Assembly: GCF_008386565.1 (NCBI RefSeq)
Contig: NZ_VUKA01000003.1
Coordinates: 248,001 to 312,000, forward strand
Source of the DNA: Teichococcus oryzae
GTDB lineage: Bacteria > Pseudomonadota > Alphaproteobacteria > Acetobacterales > Acetobacteraceae
Direction: 5' to 3'
DNA: 64,000 bases
Position 1 is the stretch's first letter; each line of letters starts with the position of its first letter. The notes under the pieces were generated by a model. It was given only the letters and a program-made list of their open reading frames with translations, was not told the origin of the DNA and did no database searches. This document shows, piece after piece, positions 1 through 8,238 of the stretch. Made by a program: the position numbers and the translations under genes.

Positions 1-831
1 GAAGCGGTCCCGCAGGCGCAGGAACACGGCCTCGGATTCGGCGCGCATCAGGGGCCGCAGCGCGTCCCACTCGGCATCGGATTCCGCCAGGATCGTCTTG
101 GCGGCGGCGCTGGCGCGGCGATAGCCGGCCAATGCCGCCGGATGGGCCTCCGCCCATTGCGTGCTGAAGACGGCGCCGATCATGGCAACCGGCGCGCTGG
201 CGCCGAGCGCCATCTCCACCGCTTCCATGGCGAGGAATTCGCGCATGCCTTCCGCCTCGGCGCGGGCGGCGAAGTTCCAGTACAGCAAGGCCGCGTCCAG
301 CCCGCCCCGGCGCAGCGTCTCGCCCAGAAGGGGCGGCGCGCCGAACACCGGCTGCGCCTCGGCGGCGAGGTCGATGCCCTGGCGGCGCCCATGCGACAAC
401 AAAAGCAGCCAGGCCTTGTCCAGCGGCCCTCCCGACACGCCGATGCGCCTGCCGCGCAATTCCCCCAGCGTCGCCACCGGCGAGCCGGGCCCCAGCATCA
501 GCGCGGCGATGGAGGTGGAAAAGGGCAGAAAAGCCAGCGGCATCCCTTCGGCCCGCTGGCGCGACACGAACAGCCAGTCGCCGACCATCATGTCCACCGT
601 GCCGGCCAGCAACGCCACGCGGGTCGCCTCGGCCGAGGCGAATTCCACCACCTCGATCCGCACCCCCTCGGCATCCGCCAGCTTGTGCCGGGCGATGGTG
701 TCCAGCTCCCAGGACACCGTGCCGAAGCGCAGCGTGCCGATGCGCAGCACCGGCGGGGAAGCCTGGGCCCGGCAGATCAGGAAGGGCGCCGGCAACAGGG
801 CCAGCAGGGCCTGGCGGCGGGAAGCCCGCAT
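1..831 (-). CDS. ABC transporter substrate-binding protein, NitT/TauT-like (3' end cut by window edge)
   Basis: This is probably the periplasmic binding component of a NitT/TauT-type ABC importer; the ligand cannot be told. The start chosen is the ATG at 831, followed by a signal peptide with a twin-Arg-like stretch (MRASRRQ), a Leu/Ala-rich core and a plausible cut after CRAQA. An in-frame ATG at 852 would add seven residues. The mature part opens with LRIGTLRFGTVSWELDTI and contains MVGDWLFVSRQRAEG and LRGRRIGVSGGPLDKAW, the pattern of SsuA/NMT1-type proteins (lobe 1, then a LxGKxIGV-like stretch). About 277 residues are visible and the frame stays open through position 1, so the C-terminus lies outside the window. 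No permease or ATPase is visible on this side. Confidence 0.75.
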   Translation of the reverse strand, partial: MRASRRQALLALLPAPFLICRAQASPPVLRIGTLRFGTVSWELDTIARHKLADAEGVRIEVVEFASAEATRVALLAGTVDMMVGDWLFVSRQRAEGMPLAFLPFSTSIAALMLGPGSPVATLGELRGRRIGVSGGPLDKAWLLLLSHGRRQGIDLAAEAQPVFGAPPLLGETLRRGGLDAALLYWNFAARAEAEGMREFLAMEAVEMALGASAPVAMIGAVFSTQWAEAHPAALAGYRRASAAAKTILAESDAEWDALRPLMRAESEAVFLRLRDRF

Positions 832-1219
832 GTCAGGAAGCCTTGACGGCATGAATGGCACGGAGGGTCACCGGGTTCCGCGACAAGCCGGCACCCATCC
901 GCCCTGTTCCACCCTGGCGAGGATGGCCGCCTCCGGACCGGAAGGCGATCCGTCCAGGAGCAGGCCGGCTTCGCCTGGACGGCGGCGTGGCGGGCCCGGC
1001 CACCGGCAACAAAGCCATGCGGCGCATGAACCATTCTCCCTGATGGCGTTCCCGGCAACGGCCATTCCGGGGCCCGGTGCGGCCGGAGCCGGGGCGCCCG
1101 TTTCCGCCCATGATCCTGGCGCCGTTGATGGCGCGGCGCAATGGCACCGGCATGGCCGTCCGCCGCCGGATGCAGGGCCATGCGGGGGGGGCGGCCCGGC
1201 GGCCGGCCCTGCCCCGCGC
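832..1219. other. intergenic region, no gene seen
   Basis: This 388-base gap separates two minus-strand genes: the cut binding protein downstream and the 3' end of the histidine kinase upstream. It should hold the promoter of the binding-protein gene, but I cannot point to convincing -35/-10 boxes. Open frames here have no recognisable protein. A run of eight G lies near 1184-1191, close to the kinase stop. Confidence 0.5.
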
Positions 1220-4099
1220 TCAGTCTCCGGCGATCAGTTCCCGGATGCGGACCGCCAGCACATCCATCGAGAAGGGCTTGGTCATCACATGCATGCCGGG
1301 CGCCAGGCTGCCCTCTCCCAGCACCGCGTTCTCGGCATAGCCGGTGATGAACAGCACCTTCAGCCCGGGGCGCGCCCGGCGCGCGGCATCGGCCATCTGC
1401 CGCCCATTCATGCCGCCGGGCAGGCCAACATCGGTGACCAGCAGATCGATCCGCGCGGCGGAGCGCAGCACCTGCAGCCCCGATGCGCCATCCGCCGCCT
1501 CGATCGCCGCATAGCCCAGCTCCTCCAGGATCTCGGTGATGAGCATGCGGATGGTGGGCTCGTCATCCACCACCAGCACCGTCTCGCCCGAGCCCGTGCG
1601 CGGCGCCATGGTTCCGGCCGGCTGATCCGCCATGTCGGCCTGTCCCAGATGGCGCGGCAGGTAGAAGCAGACGGTGGCACCGCCGCCCGGCTCGGACGCG
1701 ATCCGCACCTGCCCCCCCGATTGCCGCACAAAGCCATAAACCATGGACAGGCCGAGGCCGGTGCCCTCCCCCATCGGCTTGGTGGTGAAGAAGGGATCGA
1801 AGGCCTTGGCGATCACGTCCTCCGTCATGCCGCCGCCCGTGTCGGCGACGCAAAGGGAAACATACCAGCCCGGCGACAGCTCCAGATCCTGCGCCGCCGC
1901 CTCGTCCAGCCAGCGATGGCCTGTCTCGATGCTGAGGCGCCCGCCATCCGGCATGGCGTCGCGCGCATTGATGCACAGGTTCAGCAGCGCGTTCTCCAGC
2001 TGGTTCGGGTCCGCCAGCACAGGCCAGAGATCGGGCGCCGCGATCGTCCGCAAGGTGATGGCCGGCCCCACGGTGCGCTGGATCAGCTCCTCCATTCCCG
2101 CGATCAGCCGGTTCATGTCGGTCGGGCGGGGATCCAGCGTCTGCCGGCGGGAAAAGGCCAGCAGCCGGTGGATCAGCGCCGCGGCCCGCCTGGAGGCCCC
2201 TTCGGCCGCCTTGACGTAGCGGCCGACCTCGGCGTGGCGGCCCTGCGCCAAGCGGGTGCGCAGCATTTCCAGGCTGCCCGTGATGCCGGTCAGCAGGTTG
2301 TTGAAATCATGCGCCAGCCCACCGGTCAGCTGGCCCACCGCCTCCATCTTCTGGGATTGGCGCAACTGTTCCTCCAGCTGGCGCTGGCACGTGGTCTCGA
2401 CGGCGACGCCCAGGCGGCGATGCGGTCGTCCTTGCATGTCAAAATAGGTGTGGCCGCGTGACAGCACCCAGCGCACCGAGCCATCCGGGTGGCGGATGCG
2501 GTATTCCAGCTCCAGATCCCCGCTCGCCTCCCGGCCGTTCTTCAGGACCGCGCGCAGCCTCGGCAGGTCGTCGGGATGCACATGCGACAGGAACACCTCC
2601 CGCATCACGCCGGCGGAACCCTGGACCGGGTCGATGCCATACAGGTCAGACACCGCCTCGTCGCAATAGATGCGGTCGGAAACAAGATCATAGGTCCAGG
2701 CGCCGATGCCGTTCACCGCGCCCATGGCCAGCCGGGCGAAGTCTAGCGAATCCTTCAGGGCCTGGGTCCGCTCCGCGACCTGGCGTTCCAGGCTTTCGTT
2801 CAGCCGAGCCAGCTCCTCCGCCGCCTGCCGGCGCGCCGTGACATCGGAGGCGGCGCCGAACCATTCCCGGATCGTGCCGGCCTCGTCCAGCACCGGCACG
2901 GCGCGGGACTGCACCCAGCCGACGCCGCCATCGGCGGTGCGCACCCGGTGCTCCACCTCCAGCGGCGAGCGGGTGCGGATGGCCTCCCCGATCGCCGCCA
3001 GCAGAGCCGGGCGATCCTCCGGATGCAGATACGCCTCCTGCCAGCAGGCCTCGTTGTCGTCATCGGGCAGGAACTGCTTGCCGCTGAGCCGTTGCAGCAC
3101 GGACCAGTCGGCGTTCATGACATAGATGGCGTCCGAGGAAGCCTCAACCAGGGCGCGCAACCGCCTTTCGCTGGCTTCCAGGGCGGCGGTCTGCCAGGTC
3201 CGCTCGGTGACATCCACCCCTTCCAGGAAGATCCCCGCCACCTGGCCCGCCGCATCGCGGATCGGCTGGTAAACGAAATCCAGGTAGCGTTCCTGAAGCT
3301 CCCCGTCTGGCACGGCCTGCACGGCGTAGCGGGCGCCGCGGGCGGTATAGGTGCGGCCGGTGCGGTACACCTCGTCCAGCAGGGTGAGGTAGCCCTGCGC
3401 CACCACGTCCGGCAGGGCCTCGGCCACGCTGCGGCCCAGGACCGGGCGGTGCCCGATCAGCTGGTGGAAGCCGGGATTGGCCAGCTCGATGCGATGCTGC
3501 GGCCCGGACAGCAGCGCCATGAAGGTCGGGGCCTGCTCGAAAAGCTGGGCGAAGCGCTCGCGCTCGGCGGTGCGCTCGCGCACCTGATCGGCCAGCAGGG
3601 CATTGGCTGAGGCCAGTTCCCGCGCCGCGATCACCCGCGCCGTGGTTTCGGTGGTGAAGCACAGCACCCCTGCCACCGCCCCGGCATCGTCATGCAGGGG
3701 GGAGAAGGAAAAGGACCACCAGGTTTCCTCCGGCACGCCATGGCGCTCCATGACGATCTTCATGTCCTCGAAGCGGCTGGTGCCGCCGGCCAGCGCCTTT
3801 TCCGCGAAAGGCCGCACGGCTTCCCACACATCGCCCCAAAGCTGCCGAACGGGGCGGCCCAGTGCGTGGCCGAGCCGCGGCCCCAGGATGGGGCGGTAGG
3901 CGTCGTTGAAGAAAAAGGCCAGTTCGGGGCCCCAGAGCAGGTACATGCTTTCGGGCGAGTTCAGCATCAGGCTGAGCGAGTTGCGCAGCGCTACCGGCCA
4001 GCCGGCCGGATCGCCCATTGGCGTGGCCGTCCAGTCATGCGTCCGGATCGCCGCGCCCATCTGGCCACCCCCGGCCGGAAGCCATCCTTTCTGCGGCAT
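1220..4099 (-). CDS. PAS-domain hybrid histidine kinase with C-terminal receiver
   Basis: This is a predicted sensor kinase of 959 residues that autophosphorylates on His and passes phosphate to its own receiver. No membrane segment or signal peptide is seen, so it is probably cytosolic. Order: an N-terminal PAS/GAF-like sensor (about 15-155), three further PAS/PAC units (about 175-300, 315-430 and 450-575, each ending in a DVTxR-type PAC), then a HisKA domain with phospho-acceptor GGLAHDFNNLL near residue 596. The HATPase_c domain follows with N box NLCINARDAMPDGG, G1 VADTGGGM and G2 GEGTGLGLSMVYGF. The receiver starts VLVVDDEPTIRML, with the Asp in LVTDVGLPG near 889. An in-frame ATG 13 codons in (MGAAIRTHDW) is an alternative start. 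No response-regulator partner is adjacent, so its output is unknown. Confidence 0.93.
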   Translation of the reverse strand: MPQKGWLPAGGGQMGAAIRTHDWTATPMGDPAGWPVALRNSLSLMLNSPESMYLLWGPELAFFFNDAYRPILGPRLGHALGRPVRQLWGDVWEAVRPFAEKALAGGTSRFEDMKIVMERHGVPEETWWSFSFSPLHDDAGAVAGVLCFTTETTARVIAARELASANALLADQVRERTAERERFAQLFEQAPTFMALLSGPQHRIELANPGFHQLIGHRPVLGRSVAEALPDVVAQGYLTLLDEVYRTGRTYTARGARYAVQAVPDGELQERYLDFVYQPIRDAAGQVAGIFLEGVDVTERTWQTAALEASERRLRALVEASSDAIYVMNADWSVLQRLSGKQFLPDDDNEACWQEAYLHPEDRPALLAAIGEAIRTRSPLEVEHRVRTADGGVGWVQSRAVPVLDEAGTIREWFGAASDVTARRQAAEELARLNESLERQVAERTQALKDSLDFARLAMGAVNGIGAWTYDLVSDRIYCDEAVSDLYGIDPVQGSAGVMREVFLSHVHPDDLPRLRAVLKNGREASGDLELEYRIRHPDGSVRWVLSRGHTYFDMQGRPHRRLGVAVETTCQRQLEEQLRQSQKMEAVGQLTGGLAHDFNNLLTGITGSLEMLRTRLAQGRHAEVGRYVKAAEGASRRAAALIHRLLAFSRRQTLDPRPTDMNRLIAGMEELIQRTVGPAITLRTIAAPDLWPVLADPNQLENALLNLCINARDAMPDGGRLSIETGHRWLDEAAAQDLELSPGWYVSLCVADTGGGMTEDVIAKAFDPFFTTKPMGEGTGLGLSMVYGFVRQSGGQVRIASEPGGGATVCFYLPRHLGQADMADQPAGTMAPRTGSGETVLVVDDEPTIRMLITEILEELGYAAIEAADGASGLQVLRSAARIDLLVTDVGLPGGMNGRQMADAARRARPGLKVLFITGYAENAVLGEGSLAPGMHVMTKPFSMDVLAVRIRELIAGD

Positions 4100-4417
4100 G
4101 GATCAGCGGGAAAGGCGCGGAAGCCGGCGGCGGCCGGGCTCCGGATGGGTGGTCGCGGGGGTGCGGGGCAACATGGTCAGCATCTAGCACTGACAAACGC
4201 GCCCACACAGGAAAAGACACAGGCCCCGCCGCGCTTTGGCGAAACGCCCTTCCGGGTGCCGGAGGGGAAGGGAATGGTTGGAGCGGGGCACCGGCCCTAC
4301 TTGCCGGCTGCCCCACGCCCCGGATCGGCGCGCGCCCTACCCCTTCGCTCCCATGGTTCGGCCCCCTGGCCGGGGGCATGATCCGGGGCGCGCCCATCGG
4401 GCCGCCCCGGCTCGTGC
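4100..4417. other. intergenic region upstream of the histidine kinase
   Basis: This 318-base gap lies between the end of the first tctA and the kinase start, both on the minus strand. It should carry the kinase promoter. On the minus strand, TGC-TAGATG (4189 down to 4181) resembles an extended -10 element about 80 bases before the kinase ATG, but no good -35 pairs with it, so this is only a weak hint. The rest is GC-rich with small inverted repeats and no convincing small gene. Confidence 0.35.
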
Positions 4418-5917
4418 TCAGACCTCCCGCGCCTGCGGCTGCCGCATGCGGGACAGGAGGCGGTAGGCCGGCGGCGCCAGCAGGCCCACCGCGGTGATGG
4501 CAAACAGCACCAGCGCGATCGGACGCCCGGCGAAGCCCGCGACCACGCCATCGCCGAAGATCAGCAGCGACTGCTTCAGGCTTTCCTCGACCATGGCCCC
4601 CAGCACCAGGCCCATGATCAGCGGCGCCGGCGAGAAGCCGATGCGGCGGAACAGGAAGCCCAGGATGCCGAAGCCCATCATCAGCCACACATCGCCCATG
4701 GACTGGTTGGCGCCATAGGCCCCGATCACGGACAACACGAACACCGCTGGCCACAGCAGCGAGGCCGGGATCAGGCTGATCCGCGCGAACAGCTTGGCGG
4801 CGCCGAGGCCGATCACGAGATACAGGATATTGGCCGCCAGCATGGAGGCGAACACGGCGTAAAGCAGCGTCGGCTGCTCGGTGAACAAGTGCGGCCCCGG
4901 CCGGACGCCCTGCACGATCAGCCCCGCCAGGATGATCGCCGTGGTGGCACTGCCGGGAATGCCGAGCGCCAGGGTCGGCACCATGCAGCCGCCGACCGCG
5001 GCGTTGTTCGCCGCTTCCGGTCCCGCCACGCCCTCGATCGAGCCATGGCCGAATTCGTGCTTGTGCTTCGACCAGCGCCGCGTCTCGTTGTAGCCGATCA
5101 GCGCCGCCGCGGTGGCGCCCAGCGCCGGCAGGACGCCGACCAGGGTGCCGATCACGCTGCCCAGCCAGATGCTGCGGTTGCATTTGCGGAACTCGGCACG
5201 GCCGGGCACCCGCACCGCGTCCATCTTCAGCAGGGTCGGCTTGCCCATCTGCTGGGTGGCCTGGTCCAGCATCTCGCCCACGGCGAACAGCCCGATCAGG
5301 GCCGCGACGAAGGACACGCCGTCGGTCAGGTCGTAGAAGCCGAAGGTGTAGCGCTCGACCCCCGTGGTCAGGTCGATGCCGACCGTCGCCAGCAGCACGC
5401 CAAGGGCGGCGGCGATCAGGTTCTTCAGCGGATTGTCGCTGCCCACCGCGGCGCACATGGACAGGCCGAACAGCGCCAGCGCCAGGTATTCCGGCGGGCC
5501 GAAATTATAGGCGGCACGCGACAGCAGGGGTGCCGCGATGATCATCACCACCACGCTGAAGATGCCGCCAATGGCGCTGGCCACGGCGGACATGCCGAGC
5601 GCCATGCCCGCTTCCCCGCGCTCGGCCATCTTGTAGCCTTCCAGCGCGGTGGCCGAGGCCGACGGGTCGCCGGGCGCGTTCACCAGGATCGCGGTGATCG
5701 AGCCGCCGAAATTGGCCGCGCAATAGATCGAGCCCAGGAAGGCCAGCGACACCACGGGATCCAGCCCGAGGGTGAGCGGCAGCATCAGCGCGATGGTGGT
5801 GCTGCCGCTGATGCCGGGCAGCGCGCCCACGGTGATGCCGATCAGCGTGCCGGCAAGGATCATGAACACGACAAAGGGATCGCCCAGGCTCGCCATGCCG
5901 CCGAGAAAGGCTTCCAT
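4418..5917 (-). CDS. tctA: TTT transporter large membrane subunit (TctA family)
   Basis: This is the 12-TM-type permease of a tripartite tricarboxylate transporter, which moves a carboxylate captured by a periplasmic Bug protein. At 499 residues it has the usual family length. It shows the TctA signatures GALPGISGSTTIALMLPLT near the N-terminus, FGGSITAILVNAPGDPSASAT, and a second PALGATAA/ALGIPGSATTAIILAGL half-repeat in the middle; hydrophobic segments run throughout. It is the last gene of a minus-strand gntR-tctC-tctB-tctA operon, 13 bases after tctB. The substrate is unknown; the divergent CoA-transferase suggests a di- or tricarboxylic acid. Confidence 0.95.
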   Translation of the reverse strand: MEAFLGGMASLGDPFVVFMILAGTLIGITVGALPGISGSTTIALMLPLTLGLDPVVSLAFLGSIYCAANFGGSITAILVNAPGDPSASATALEGYKMAERGEAGMALGMSAVASAIGGIFSVVVMIIAAPLLSRAAYNFGPPEYLALALFGLSMCAAVGSDNPLKNLIAAALGVLLATVGIDLTTGVERYTFGFYDLTDGVSFVAALIGLFAVGEMLDQATQQMGKPTLLKMDAVRVPGRAEFRKCNRSIWLGSVIGTLVGVLPALGATAAALIGYNETRRWSKHKHEFGHGSIEGVAGPEAANNAAVGGCMVPTLALGIPGSATTAIILAGLIVQGVRPGPHLFTEQPTLLYAVFASMLAANILYLVIGLGAAKLFARISLIPASLLWPAVFVLSVIGAYGANQSMGDVWLMMGFGILGFLFRRIGFSPAPLIMGLVLGAMVEESLKQSLLIFGDGVVAGFAGRPIALVLFAITAVGLLAPPAYRLLSRMRQPQAREV

Positions 5918-5930
5918 GCGCCGTTTTCCC

Positions 5931-6410
5931 TCAGCCGAACAACAGGTCGCCGAGCAGGCCGCCCGGCAGGGTGAAACGGAAGACGCGCACGAACAGCAGC
6001 CAGATCGTCACCGTCACCAGCGTGGAACTGGCCAGCAGCACCATGATCCGCCGTTCGCCCCACAGGCGCCCGACGATCACGGGAAACAGGAACAGCGCCG
6101 GCAGCATGCCGATCAGCCCCAGCAGCGGAAAGAATCCAAGGCAGGCCGCCAGCGTCCACCAGGTGCAGGAATGCACCTCCGGCAGCACCTCCTCCTCGGA
6201 GGGGGGGCTGGCGAAGAACAGGAACACCGACAGCGCCAGGATGATCAGGCACACCAGGCGCGGGAATTCAGCCGCGCCCAGTCCTTCCATGAGGGAGGCC
6301 GGCATGCTGTCAAAGGTGAAGGTGAGGCCAAAAGCCGTCATGGCGAAGGCGGCGAGGCAGAGCGCGGCCCAGCGGTCGCGCCCAAGGCGGCGTGGCGTTG
6401 CCATGCTCAT
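5931..6410 (-). CDS. tctB: TTT transporter small membrane subunit (TctB family)
   Basis: This 159-residue protein is the four-TM small subunit that pairs with TctA. Hydrophobic segments lie at about 15-33, 48-66, 83-110 and 122-142, with the GAAEFPRLVC stretch after the first helix typical of TctB (usually a short acidic/Phe-Pro segment). Its ATG overlaps the TGA of tctC by four bases (ATGA at 6407-6410), which implies translational coupling. Sequence identity within TctB proteins is always low, so the call rests on topology and on its place between tctC and tctA. Confidence 0.88.
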   Translation of the reverse strand: MSMATPRRLGRDRWAALCLAAFAMTAFGLTFTFDSMPASLMEGLGAAEFPRLVCLIILALSVFLFFASPPSEEEVLPEVHSCTWWTLAACLGFFPLLGLIGMLPALFLFPVIVGRLWGERRIMVLLASSTLVTVTIWLLFVRVFRFTLPGGLLGDLLFG

Positions 6411-7420
6411 CGCGTCACGCCCAGCTCCGCCAAAGCCTGCTGGCTTTCACGGGAGAAGCTTTCCAGCTGGGCCTGCCATTCCGCCCGGCCCGCGACGCTG
6501 TCCGGCGCCTGGCCCGAGGTCTTCAGGTAGTTGGTGAAGGTCGGCCCACGCAGACCCTTGAGCATCCCTTCCTCAAGCCGGGCGATGCGGTCCTCGGGCG
6601 TGCCCTTCATCACCGCGTAGCCGCGCGTCGTGGCGGCGACGAAGTCGATCTTCAGCTCGCGCGCCGTTGGCGCATCGGGCAGGGAGGACATGCGCTCGCG
6701 CGACAGCACCATCAGCGGCCGCACCTCGCCGGCGCGGATCTGCGCCTCGCCCTCGGCGAAGTTCAGCAGCCCGACATCGATGTTGCCGCCAACCAGGTTG
6801 ACCACGATGTCGCCGCCGCCGCGGAACGGCACGGCGGTGGGCGGGCGGATGCCGGCGGCCTTGGCGAAGCCCGCCGTCGCCACATGGTCGACGCTGCCCA
6901 CATGGGTGATGCCGAAGCGCAGCCCCTTGCTTTTGCCGGCCGACAGGAACTCGTCGATATTGGCGAGCGGGCTGTCGGCGCGCACCATGACGACCTGCGG
7001 GTCCTCGGTGGCGCGGGCCACGGCGACCAGATCCTCGATCTGCGCCGCGGTGCGGCTGCGCAGCATCGTGATCAGGTGGGTCTGCGTCAGCAGCAGAACG
7101 GTGTGGCCATCCTTCGGCCGCTGCGCCGCATAGGCCAGCGCCGCCGCGCCACTGCCGCCGGTCTTGTTGACCACGATCAGCTCGGTGCCGAGGGCGGCCG
7201 CCGCATCCACCGCCGTCATGCGGGCGGTGATGTCGGTGCCGCCGCCGACGCCGGCATGCGTCACGATCTCGATCGGGCGGGAGCCGAACGCCGCCTGCGC
7301 GCGCAGGATGGACGGCGCCGCCAGCATGCCCAGCCCGGCCGCACCCAGCAGCACCGCGCGGCGCCCGGGGCGCAGGCTCCCCCCCTCAACCAGGCGGTGA
7401 ACCAGACTTCCTTCTTGCAT
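6407..7420 (-). CDS. tctC: Bug-family periplasmic binding protein of a TTT transporter (TctC)
   Basis: This is the soluble receptor of the TTT system, 337 residues from the ATG at 7420. That start is preceded by GGGAGGAAACA, an excellent ribosome-binding site; upstream in-frame starts fall inside the regulator gene and are rejected. The N-terminus has a Tat-like signal (PGRRAVLLGAAGLGMLAAP) with a cut after ILRAQA. The mature protein begins FGSRPIEIVTHAGVGGGTDITAR, the Bug beta1 and ligand-loop pattern, and carries VVNKTGGSGAAALAY in the second conserved loop. It lies 22 bases after the GntR gene and overlaps tctB by four bases. Confidence 0.93.
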   Translation of the reverse strand: MQEGSLVHRLVEGGSLRPGRRAVLLGAAGLGMLAAPSILRAQAAFGSRPIEIVTHAGVGGGTDITARMTAVDAAAALGTELIVVNKTGGSGAAALAYAAQRPKDGHTVLLLTQTHLITMLRSRTAAQIEDLVAVARATEDPQVVMVRADSPLANIDEFLSAGKSKGLRFGITHVGSVDHVATAGFAKAAGIRPPTAVPFRGGGDIVVNLVGGNIDVGLLNFAEGEAQIRAGEVRPLMVLSRERMSSLPDAPTARELKIDFVAATTRGYAVMKGTPEDRIARLEEGMLKGLRGPTFTNYLKTSGQAPDSVAGRAEWQAQLESFSRESQQALAELGVTR

Positions 7421-7442
7421 TGTTTCCTCCCATGGCCATTTG

Positions 7443-8132
7443 CTACGGCCTTGTGTGGTCAGCTGGGTGGCTGGCCGCGAAGCGCGTGCGGCCACCAATG
7501 ATGTGCCGCTCGCCCGCGGTGCGGGCGGCGGCGCTGTCCCCATCGCGCAGCGCCTGCAGGATGGCGGCGTGCTCGACATTGGATTGGCGCATGTTCTCCG
7601 GCTGCAGCAGGGCGCGGCGGCGGAACAGGTGCAGTTCCTTGCCCAGGGCGCCATAAAGCTGCGCGGCGCGCGGATTGGCGGCGGCCTCGAACAGCGCCGC
7701 GTGGAATTCCAGGTTCAGCGCGTAATAGGCGGCGGCGTCATCCGCCTGCTCGGCGGCTTTCAGGTCCTGCATGATGCGCTCCAGCGGCATCAGCAGCTCG
7801 GGCGTGGCCCTTGCCGCCACGCTCGCGGCGGCATGGCCGGTCAGCGCCACGCGGATGTCGAAGACCTGCAGGGCTTCCTCGACGCTGATCTTGCGGACGT
7901 AGGAACCCTGGTTCACCACCGCCACCACCAGGCCGGAGCGCTCCAGCCCACGCACCGCCTCCCGCACCGGGCCGCGGCTGACGCCGAGCCGCGCCGCCAG
8001 CGCCTGCTCGTTCAGCCGCTCCCCCGGCTCGATCTGGCCCGACAGGATCAGCTGCTCGATCTCCTGCGCAACCAGCGAAGCCAGGGAGCGGGTGCGAACG
8101 ATTTCCAGTGGCGTGACGAGCGGGGCTGACAT
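7443..8132 (-). CDS. GntR-family transcriptional regulator, FCD domain
   Basis: This is a predicted ligand-responsive repressor of 229 residues. The winged helix is at about 12-75: LVAQEIEQLILSGQIEPGER, then LNEQALAARLGVSRGPVREA (the GntR recognition helix). The C-terminal FCD all-helical effector domain follows, with DIRVALTGHAA, EFHAALFEAAANP and EHAAILQALRDGD carrying the Asp/His metal-ligand pattern. The start used is the ATG at 8132 (MSAPLVTPLE); a longer in-frame reading crosses the intergenic operator and is unlikely. It is the first gene of the tctCBA operon and is divergent from a CoA-transferase. It probably controls both directions through the palindrome at 8184-8198. Confidence 0.92.
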   Translation of the reverse strand: MSAPLVTPLEIVRTRSLASLVAQEIEQLILSGQIEPGERLNEQALAARLGVSRGPVREAVRGLERSGLVVAVVNQGSYVRKISVEEALQVFDIRVALTGHAAASVAARATPELLMPLERIMQDLKAAEQADDAAAYYALNLEFHAALFEAAANPRAAQLYGALGKELHLFRRRALLQPENMRQSNVEHAAILQALRDGDSAAARTAGERHIIGGRTRFAASHPADHTRP

Positions 8133-8183
8133 TCCGGGAGCCTGCACGGGGCACCGGTTTTGTGTCAACTGAATGATGCAAAC

Positions 8184-8198
8184 TGTCGACAGTCGACA
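8184..8198. promoter_or_regulatory. perfect palindrome, candidate GntR operator
   Basis: TGTCGACAGTCGACA is a perfect 7-base inverted repeat around one central base. It lies in the 106-base gap between the divergent gntR (start 8132) and CoA-transferase (start 8239) genes. FCD/FadR-type GntR proteins often bind short TGT-N-ACA palindromes of this size. That the adjacent GntR binds here is an inference from position and symmetry. A TTGACA hexamer on the minus strand (8168-8163) sits beside it, without a matching -10 element. Confidence 0.7.
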
Positions 8199-8238
8199 AG
8201 AACCCGGCCTATCCTGACGCCAGCACCGGAGGAAAACC

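Noticed and set aside
161..2461. A 766-codon plus-strand frame over the cut binding protein and the kinase
   Set aside because: It runs through one gene, a gap and part of another on the opposite strand and has no recognisable segment.
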